Of a stretch of DNA of 64,000 nt, positions 43,451 to 49,593 are shown in pieces; position 1 is the stretch's first letter, and the number at the start of each line of letters is the position of its first letter. This DNA comes from Deltaproteobacteria bacterium (GTDB taxonomy: Bacteria > Bdellovibrionota_B > Oligoflexia > Oligoflexales > Bog-1112). The notes under the pieces were generated by a model, which was given only the letters and a program-made list of their open reading frames with translations, made no database searches and was not told the DNA's origin. The position numbers and the translations under genes were made by a program. The DNA is taken from positions 62,001 to 126,000 of the forward strand of contig JACPKR010000053.1 of NCBI GenBank assembly GCA_016186945.1. The letters are read 5' to 3'.

Positions 43451-44257
43451 TTACCTCGGTACGATTCCTGGGCTTTGAGAAAAAGAATGGGGGAATAAAC
43501 CGAGAAGTATGGAGTTGATCTTCTCCCATGGAAACTTTTTTCCTAAACCCAGAGCTATCCCCCGACCAAAAGAGATGATTCCTTTCCGGTCTTGAGGAAA
43601 AGAGCCTAAATTCTCGTCAAGGTTCAGAGTTGACGCTAGTTGGAGTATGAATTCAAAAGGATCGACGACTTCAACATTAGAACAAAGAGCCACGATTAGA
43701 TCTTCAGCGTCCAAGGCGTCTCCTTTATAAGGTTCGCGATCTGCGGCAAGAAATTGGTTCCATACCGACATGATGGTTTGACGCAAGGGAACATCATAGC
43801 CATGAGCTGCAAGATATCCTAAAAACCTGATACCAAAAACACGAACAAGGGCTTGGTCACCTTCAAACAACTGAACGGCCTGCTTGTGATCTGTTAGCAC
43901 AACTTTCACAACTTCAACAGCCTCGTCGTCATGCTGGATTTCAGCAAAGGCCTCCATGCTTAATGTATCTGAGTTAAATGAATCTCGTTGTTCGTAGAGA
44001 GCTTTGAAGATGCTTCTAACTTTTTTAATGTGTGCAGGCTCTGTTTTGTCGGATTTATCACCATCGTTCTCAATTGCTTTTACCAATTTCTGCCGATTTT
44101 GTTCGCCGAGCTTATTCAACACCGCTTGTGTACCAGTTGGTGTCCTCTTTACCAACTGCTGCGGGAGGACTTTCTCCTGTATTGAAAGATAAAGGAAGAC
44201 GGAAAAGATCAGTAGAAGCAAAAAAAGAATAGCCCAGCGTTTTGAAATCAACGGCAT
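43451..44257 (-). CDS. Membrane-anchored helical protein
   Basis: A 268-residue unknown. One N-terminal membrane segment (WAILFLLLLIFSVFLYLSI) anchors an otherwise hydrophilic, helical periplasmic or outer domain. Repeating helix pairs at about residues 75-200 (SIFKALYEQRDSF, EVVKVVLTDHKQAVQLF, ALVRVFGIRFLGYLAAHG) give it a HEAT-like look. It has no catalytic motif that I can see. The gaps to the neighbours are four and two bases, so it belongs to the same transcript. Confidence 0.7.
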   Translation of the reverse strand: MPLISKRWAILFLLLLIFSVFLYLSIQEKVLPQQLVKRTPTGTQAVLNKLGEQNRQKLVKAIENDGDKSDKTEPAHIKKVRSIFKALYEQRDSFNSDTLSMEAFAEIQHDDEAVEVVKVVLTDHKQAVQLFEGDQALVRVFGIRFLGYLAAHGYDVPLRQTIMSVWNQFLAADREPYKGDALDAEDLIVALCSNVEVVDPFEFILQLASTLNLDENLGSFPQDRKGIISFGRGIALGLGKKFPWEKINSILLGLFPHSFSQSPGIVPR

Positions 44258-44261
44258 GAAC

Positions 44262-44861
44262 TTATTGATCCCTTCCCTGAAGAAAGGTGGCCACGACTCT
44301 AAATATTGTTAACGCTGTGTTGTCTATAACATAGCATACCGATATCCCCAAATCATCGGCACCGTCAGGAAAAGTGAATTCCTTGATAGAAAACGGTTGT
44401 AGTTTTGAAGGAGAATGAAGAAAAATGACTTGGCTTTCATCCTTGGTTCGGCTAAACAATATTCCTTCTGCAAGGGCAGAACTAGGAACAGATACAACTT
44501 CTGAACGTTCCTCACCGCCTTCCTTCCAGCGTATAAGGACTCCGAAAATCTCGTTCTTTGCAAGATCAGCAACAGTTCTTATAGCAAGCCACTGGGATGC
44601 TGAGAAAAACAGATCGATTCGCAATACTGCTTTTCCAACAATAGTTACGGGATGGGTCCGGAAAAGGCAACCTGGAAAGATATAATGGCGGAGCGGGTAT
44701 GACCACCCTTCCTGGGAAGGCTCTCCTGCCAGCTGTTCCACATCCTCAGGAAAAGCAGGTCGAAACGTATAACGGATCCAGTTATCGCCTAATTCCACTT
44801 CTGCACGAACCATCCCACTCCAGGCAATCATCAATGAGAAAAGGATCATGCATCGGCTCAT
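44262..44861 (-). CDS. Secreted protein of unknown function
   Basis: A 199-residue unknown with a signal peptide (MSRCMILFSLMIAWSGMVRA). The mature part is beta-rich (NWIRYTFRPAF, HPVTIVGKAVLRIDLFFS, IFGVLIRWKEGGEERSEVV) and ends with a hydrophobic segment followed by QGRDQ. Two mature Cys (PGCLF and SVCYV) could pair. Its ATG overlaps the stop of the subtilase-like gene by four bases, so the two are translated together; it may be a propeptide-like or inhibitory partner, but there is no sequence evidence. Confidence 0.7.
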   Translation of the reverse strand: MSRCMILFSLMIAWSGMVRAEVELGDNWIRYTFRPAFPEDVEQLAGEPSQEGWSYPLRHYIFPGCLFRTHPVTIVGKAVLRIDLFFSASQWLAIRTVADLAKNEIFGVLIRWKEGGEERSEVVSVPSSALAEGILFSRTKDESQVIFLHSPSKLQPFSIKEFTFPDGADDLGISVCYVIDNTALTIFRVVATFLQGRDQ

Positions 44862-46204
44862 AGCGATTCATCCTCCAGCAGACCCCATTCATACACTTCA
44901 AATTGGCCATACCTTAGTGGGTCCAGCAATTGAATGGAAGGAGCTTGCCCAAGGATGACATGTTTCCTTTCAATCGCGTTCAGTTTGAGCCAGTTCTCGT
45001 CGTTGTTTCGAGATGCAAGGAAAGCTGTCATGGTTGGAGCAGCCCAAGACGGGCACATAAAGGGTATCGGCTCAAACATAAAACCTTCCGAGACACGCAG
45101 AGGCCGCTTGCCCATCTTATGAAAGGAATTCTGATGTGCGACCAAAACATCCGCACAATATGCTCTTTCCACCTTTAAGAGCTTGCTCGTAAGTCCGGAA
45201 AGACTTTGTCCCTTTTTCGGAATATCGTAAGTACCGTCATCCAGAAGGTCAAGGACGCGGATTCGATTGGGAACAAGGTCGGAATCGCAATCAGGGATAT
45301 TGTGAGACATCTCCGACTGTACCACCCTGTTTGCCGCTTGGATGATCAATACATCTTCTTTGGCCAGCTCCTCATAGAACGGTTTTATCGCTTTTAGATA
45401 CTTTAAAGCCTCTTCTTCTGTCATTTCGAAATGGCAGAGATGGCTAAAATACCGTTTTGTGGAATCTATCGACTCACCCCCCGACATATTCATAAAAGAC
45501 ACATCAAAAGATCTCATATGTTCGACAAGTGAGGTACCAGCTTTTCGTGCAAAAGTTTCTATCTTTTCAAAGTTTTTGCTGCAGACTAAAGATGCCTTCG
45601 GTATAGGAGGAGGCGCATAGACAAAACTTGTACTGGGAACATATTCACCAATGATAGAATAGGTTGCGATCGAATGCTCTCCAGTAAGTTTATGACTTTC
45701 ATCGGAAAAAACTTTCGAAAAACCATGCTCTTTGACCGTATTATGCAATGACTGTGCAGTAAAATAGTGTTCGGAAGTGCCAGTCAGCTCGGATATCGCG
45801 ACAAAACCAGCCCGGATACCTTGTACTGTCACATCGCTACGGGGAACGTACGTACCGTCCTCTTCTTGATATAACACCGCAAGGAATCGATGCTTATATC
45901 TCCCTAGCAGCAAAGGCATTGGTAAATTCGTTTCCATCACCAATACACGAGGACCACTGAACCATTTGTGATCGCTCGGTGTCCAGGTTGCGTCCACCCA
46001 TTCGCAATGGGGGGAAAGTGAATTGTTATCGGAATTCTGACATGCTGCCACCGCATCAACGATGACACCAAATTCCTTTAGAATTGCTGCACGTTCGGTT
46101 TCCTGAGGTCCAGGATTAGGAAGGTTCTGGGAATGACTCGCTGACCCCTCGCAGTGAAATTGAAGGCTAGATAAAAGAAAGAGTAAGAATAACTTGGTCT
46201 TCAT
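44858..46204 (-). CDS. Exported subtilase-like protein with Glu in the Asp position
   Basis: A 448-residue exported protein (signal MKTKLFLLFLLSSLQFHC). The outline of S8 subtilases can be read: VLVMETNLP (Glu91 where VAVxDTG has the catalytic Asp), GEHSIATYSII (His177, compare HGTHVAGII), VSFMNMSGG (compare VINMSLG), VLIIQAANR (oxyanion Asn292) and CPSWAAPTMTAFL (Ser386, compare GTSMAAP). So two of three catalytic residues and the oxyanion Asn are kept, and Asp is changed to Glu. It may be an active protease with altered pH range, or a binding protein. It sits between the Hint-domain gene (two bases) and the next gene (overlap). Confidence 0.7.
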   Translation of the reverse strand: MKTKLFLLFLLSSLQFHCEGSASHSQNLPNPGPQETERAAILKEFGVIVDAVAACQNSDNNSLSPHCEWVDATWTPSDHKWFSGPRVLVMETNLPMPLLLGRYKHRFLAVLYQEEDGTYVPRSDVTVQGIRAGFVAISELTGTSEHYFTAQSLHNTVKEHGFSKVFSDESHKLTGEHSIATYSIIGEYVPSTSFVYAPPPIPKASLVCSKNFEKIETFARKAGTSLVEHMRSFDVSFMNMSGGESIDSTKRYFSHLCHFEMTEEEALKYLKAIKPFYEELAKEDVLIIQAANRVVQSEMSHNIPDCDSDLVPNRIRVLDLLDDGTYDIPKKGQSLSGLTSKLLKVERAYCADVLVAHQNSFHKMGKRPLRVSEGFMFEPIPFMCPSWAAPTMTAFLASRNNDENWLKLNAIERKHVILGQAPSIQLLDPLRYGQFEVYEWGLLEDESL

Positions 46205-46206
46205 TT

Positions 46207-46983
46207 TTACTGCCTTAGAAGTACCGCATTAAGCTCAGCCCCGAGACTGTTTTGCCAAAGTAAATCACCCACGAGAACCCCGTCAGCAATCACCAGATGC
46301 TCTTGCTTTTTAGCTGTGTGGACTAATACATTGTGCACTGTGCCATCGCTGGGCAGTTGTCGGAAAATCTTGTGGATCGCTATGGCATTCCCATCTTGAT
46401 CAACGAGATGATCCGCCAAACTGAGCTGCTGAGCGGCAACCATTCTTCCGTCGGCCAACAAAATGGCGTGGTCTTTGGTCACTTTTAGCGAACCGATGTC
46501 GGTTACAATTACATAGAGACTATTTGACTCAGGCCCTTGGGTCTTGTAACTGACCGAATTTTCTTTCAATTTCAAATTTCCTAAGGAACTATAAGTTGAA
46601 GGCGTTACGATCATGTCACCTTTTTTGAAGCCGTCAACCGGGCGCCAGAGAAACTCTCCATCGGCGGTGGAGCTAAGGAGCTTGGTAGAAGTGTCGAAAC
46701 ATGAACAAGGGCATGCGGCCGCAATGGTTTTGCCAATACAAAAGACCCCAACTCCATGACTTTCTGCATAACGAAACTCCTCTTCGCTAATGCACCCCTC
46801 GTCTCTCGAAGATCGAGACTTCGCAATGCAGTCCTCCACTCGAATTTTCTCCGATCCGTCACTGCAACGATTCCAAAATTCCGGGTTTCGCAGTTTACCT
46901 GGAGCATCGACGGGCATATCAGCGAGCGATACTTGGGCAGAAAAGCCAGCGATCATGGACATTAATAGCCGGAGTGATTTCAT
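46207..46983 (-). CDS. Secreted Hint-domain (hedgehog/intein) protein
   Basis: A 258-residue exported protein (signal MKSLRLLMSMIAGFSAQVSL). A Cys-rich segment (residues 35-93) precedes a Hint domain starting at Cys95 (CPCSCFDTSTKL). The order is right: FLWRPVDGFKKGDMIVTP (block A end), VTKDHAILL with Thr169 and His172 (TxxH block B), ADHLVDQDGNAIAIHKI, then VHNVLVHTAKKQEHLVIADG. The final Asn of splicing inteins (HN-C) is missing, as in hedgehog-like and many bacterial Hint domains, so N-terminal self-cleavage without splicing is expected. It is the first gene of the operon, with AAGGG 8-9 bases before ATG 46983. Confidence 0.82.
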   Translation of the reverse strand: MKSLRLLMSMIAGFSAQVSLADMPVDAPGKLRNPEFWNRCSDGSEKIRVEDCIAKSRSSRDEGCISEEEFRYAESHGVGVFCIGKTIAAACPCSCFDTSTKLLSSTADGEFLWRPVDGFKKGDMIVTPSTYSSLGNLKLKENSVSYKTQGPESNSLYVIVTDIGSLKVTKDHAILLADGRMVAAQQLSLADHLVDQDGNAIAIHKIFRQLPSDGTVHNVLVHTAKKQEHLVIADGVLVGDLLWQNSLGAELNAVLLRQ

Positions 46984-47031
46984 AGTTTTTTCCCTTCTAA
47001 TAATTGGATGGGGTTTAAACCAAGCGTGGCG

Positions 47032-47060
47032 AATGCCTGCTCTCTAAATGCCTGCTCTCT
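47032..47060 (-). promoter_or_regulatory. Tandem 14-bp direct repeats upstream of the Hint/EndoU operon
   Basis: AATGCCTGCTCTCT occurs twice (47032-47045 and 47047-47060), 15 bases from start to start, 50-80 bases before the operon's first ATG. The spacing is close to 1.5 helical turns. It could be a regulator site or simply a small duplication. No clear -10/-35 is seen. Confidence 0.35.
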
Positions 47061-47245
47061 ACATGATATTTTGGAAGCCTGCAAAGGATTTGTTGGGGAC
47101 TGGTGCTGGTCAGCAGGGCTGTCCCATTTAAATTCCCCTTTATTTGTAGATCCGCGTGTTTTTGGGGTCATAAATAACACTCCGTTTTTTGCGACCATCA
47201 TTCCAGCCGCTCTAGAAAAGCCGATAAATTTAAATGAAACAGCCC

Positions 47246-48681
47246 GTGCGCCAAGAAAAGCGGCGCACATCTCGCAGGTGTAAATCCTGCCGCGGAAGGA
47301 GAAGTCAGCTTCACCGCGTATCGAGTCTTGCAGTTCAGGAGGTAACGAGCGAATTGAAGCGTAGACAAGGGAGCTGTATCGGGAGCTTGATGGATCGAAA
47401 GCACTCGGTATAGACGGTATCACAAAAGAAAAGTACGGGAGAAACCTGGATGAGAACCTGAAAAACCTGATGATTCGCATTCGTCGAGGCACGTACAGGC
47501 CACAACCATCACGGCTGATCGAAATACCGAAAGAGGATGGGAGCACACGTCCACTTGCAATAAGTTGCGTGGAAGATAAATTGGTACAGGTTGCTGCGAG
47601 TCGCATACTTGAATCGATTTATGAACCGCTGTTTCTCCCTTGCTCCTATGGATTTCGTCCCGGGATGAGCTGCCATGGGGATCTCAAATCCTTAGTTCAA
47701 GCGACATACAAAGCGTACGATGGTGCCGTAGTGGAAATCGATTTAAGAAAGTACTTTAACTCAATTCCACATCAGCAACTGTTTGAGATTCTAGACAAGA
47801 AAATCTCGGATAAACACTTTCTACAGCTATTGAGGGTTCTGACAAAAGCAGAGGTGGTAAATCCAAAAGGAGAGATTTTCGCGACAGAGAGTGGGTGCCC
47901 ACAAGGCTCATGTCTGTCACCTGTTCTCTCTAATATTTACCTCCATGTGGTGATCGACGAGTGGTTTGCAGTAATCTCCAATACCCATCTAAAAGGGTGG
48001 ACCAAAGAAATCCGCTACGCGGATGATATGGTGTTTGTATTTCAATACGCTAGTCAGGCCTCCAGATTCTACAAGGTACTGAATAAGCGCCTTCATAAAT
48101 TTGGAATCTCACTACACACGGAGAAATCACAAATACTACCATCCGGAACGAAGGTTGCGGAGAGATCTGCTGCAAACAAGAAACGCATGGGAGTCTTTAA
48201 ATTCCTGGGCTTTACTTGTTACTGGGGCAAATCTCGGAATGGTCGATTCTGGAGGCTCAAGCTCAAGAGTCGAGCCGATAGACTTAGAATCAAGCTGAAA
48301 AACCTCAGGAAATTCCTTAGGGACAACTTGAATACAACCAATGTGCTGGGCATGCTTAAACAAATAACTAGAGTGGTGCAAGGTTGGGTCAACTACCATG
48401 CGGTATCTGACAATCAGCAGGTTGTCTCAGCGTTCCTCGACAAGTGCAGGAAGATTATTTACAAGGGTTCGGTCGTCGCGGAAGCAAACGACGCATCTCT
48501 TGGAACAAAGTCCTTGTGCTTCTCGATAAAGCTAAGTTCCCCCGGAAGTTCAAAGTGGTATCGATGTTCCCAACACCGAAGAGGGCGTAAGCCCATCATT
48601 AAATCGGGAGCGGAGTGCGGCAATTCCGCATGCTCCGTTCTGAGGAGGAGCCTACCGGAGCGATCTGGTAGGTTTACTCAC
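47246..48681 (+). mobile_element. Degenerate group II intron
   Basis: The 5' end is GTGCGCCAAGAAAAGCGGCG, a standard GUGCG start, followed by conserved domain I bases (GGTGTAAATCCTGCCGCGG). The 3' end has a domain V hairpin (GAGCGGAGTGCGG, loop CAAT, TCCGCATGCTCCGTTC, at about 48609-48641) and a domain VI stem (CCTACCGGAG/CTGGTAGG) ending ...TTTACTCAC. Only about 120 bases separate the 5' end from the reverse-transcriptase frame, where several hundred bases of domains I-III are normal, so an internal deletion has removed most of the ribozyme. It lies upstream of the Hint/EndoU operon on the opposite strand. Confidence 0.85.
47365..48590 (+). pseudogene. ltrA: Group II intron reverse transcriptase/maturase, truncated and frameshifted
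   Basis: Encodes RT domains from LYRELDGSKALGIDGITKEKYG onward, PQPSRLIEIPKEDGSTRPL, SYGFRPGMSCHGDL, the QGSCLSPVLSNIYL block and the catalytic YADD (IRYADDMVFV), then a maturase/X region (GMLKQITRVVQGWVNYH). The N-terminal RT0 part is missing; an in-frame TAG lies at 47362. After KCRKIIYK (base 48465) one base has been lost: the normal ending, FGRRGSKRRISWNKVLVLL to FPTPKRA, continues in the next frame to TAA 48588. As read without the shift the frame runs on to 48756 with meaningless sequence. It is not expected to be functional. Confidence 0.88.
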
Positions 48682-49016
48682 CTGACATCGTCTATTTTCG
48701 CTGTCCCTTCCAACCCGTCAACCCTTCCGTCGGTTCATCCCCCCACAAAAAAATAATGCTTGGGGTCGGTGAAATGGTGGATCAGGTAAAAGGACAAGCG
48801 TTTGCGAAGGCAATTCAGGTCTTGATTCAAGGAAACGACCTGACCTCAATTTCGCGCTTAAAAGCCAGACGGCACAACGACCGACAGATGGGCTTTGGTA
48901 AAACTTTTTTCCGTGCCTGAAAAGTGCCCTGGAGGGATTTGGAAAGTTTGTTGAAATCCACCAAGTCATTCAATGGGCATCTTCGTGAGAATTTGACAGA
49001 TTAAAATCACCGAGTT
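48682..49016. other. Gene-poor stretch between the intron and the toxin-antitoxin pair
   Basis: Contains no convincing gene. An ATG at 48773 opens a 49-codon plus-strand frame ending QMGFGKTFFRA, with GGGGTCGG just upstream; it might be a gene remnant, but I cannot support it. The 3' exon of the group II intron begins at 48682. The rest shows no repeats or hairpins that stand out. Confidence 0.5.
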
Positions 49017-49034
49017 ATTCTTACTAGTAAGAAT
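49017..49034. promoter_or_regulatory. 18-bp perfect palindrome, probable operator of the AbrB/PIN pair
   Basis: ATTCTTACTAGTAAGAAT lies 10 bases before the antitoxin ATG and partly covers its ribosome binding site. AbrB-type antitoxins usually repress their own operon by binding such a site. Confidence 0.7.
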
Positions 49035-49044
49035 GGAGGTAAGT

Positions 49045-49323
49045 ATGCTTGCTATTGCTACGACAAAACTATCATCTAAGGGGCAGGTCGTTATCCCTGA
49101 AGAGATTAGGGAGCAGCTTCATCTTGAATCTGGCTGTCAATTTGTTGTTTACGCGCAGGACGACACTGTTTTTTTGAAGCTTATAGCTCCACCTTCAAAA
49201 GAAGATTTGAAGAGTATTATGGCCAAAGCTAGGGAAGCAGCAAAAAAAGCTGGCCTTACCAAGGATGATTTGGAAAATGAAATCAAGTTATCCCGACGAG
49301 CACGCAAGAGATCTCAACAATGA
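49045..49323 (+). CDS. AbrB/SpoVT-family antitoxin
   Basis: A 92-residue antitoxin. The swapped-hairpin DNA-binding domain is at the N-terminus (MLAIATTKLSSKGQVVIPEE, then IREQLHLESGCQFVVYAQD), followed by a basic helical toxin-binding tail (IMAKAREAAKKAGLTKDD). The ATG at 49045 has GGAGG five bases upstream. The stop overlaps the toxin start (ATGA), typical of antitoxin-toxin operons. It would neutralise the PIN nuclease and repress the operon through the 18-bp palindrome. Confidence 0.88.
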   Translation: MLAIATTKLSSKGQVVIPEEIREQLHLESGCQFVVYAQDDTVFLKLIAPPSKEDLKSIMAKAREAAKKAGLTKDDLENEIKLSRRARKRSQQ

Positions 49324-49556
49324 TGAACGTTGTGATCGATACCAACGTTATAGTATCGGGATTTTTTTGGTCCGGCCCACCAAAAGCAATCATAGAAAAG
49401 ATTGAGGAAAGGTTATTCAAGCTTTTTGTCACGCTTGAAATCATCGATGAGTACAGAGATCTCTTTTATAGGTTCGAAATCAAAACTGGGATACCGACAA
49501 TCTCTATGCTAAATTTTATTCTTGCTAACTCGCAATCTCTATTTGGCCCTGATTGA
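49320..49556 (+). pseudogene. PIN-domain toxin, C-terminally truncated
   Basis: The first 78 residues of a COG1569-type PIN toxin: MNVVIDTNVIVSGFFWSGPP with the first catalytic Asp, then FKLFVTLEIIDEYRDLF with the conserved Glu. Family members are about 140 residues; the second half, with DPDD and the TGDxDLL acidic residues needed for metal binding, is absent. The frame ends after SLFGPD and the next 40 bases run into the FliG-like gene's 3' end. Without the later acidic residues it is unlikely to cut RNA. A deletion is more likely than a single frameshift, as no frame continues the domain. Confidence 0.8.
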
Positions 49557-49593
49557 TGCTTGGGATCAACGACTTGTGGATTTAGGCTTGGGA

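Noticed and set aside
46980-47606. 208-codon minus-strand frame over the start of the group II intron
   Set aside because: It runs antisense through the intron 5' end and the reverse-transcriptase frame and overlaps the promoter region of the Hint operon; no family resemblance.
48718-48969. 83-codon minus-strand frame between intron and antitoxin
   Set aside because: Composition is not protein-like (many Pro, Arg, Trp), there is no ribosome binding site, and it ends inside the intron's 3' exon.
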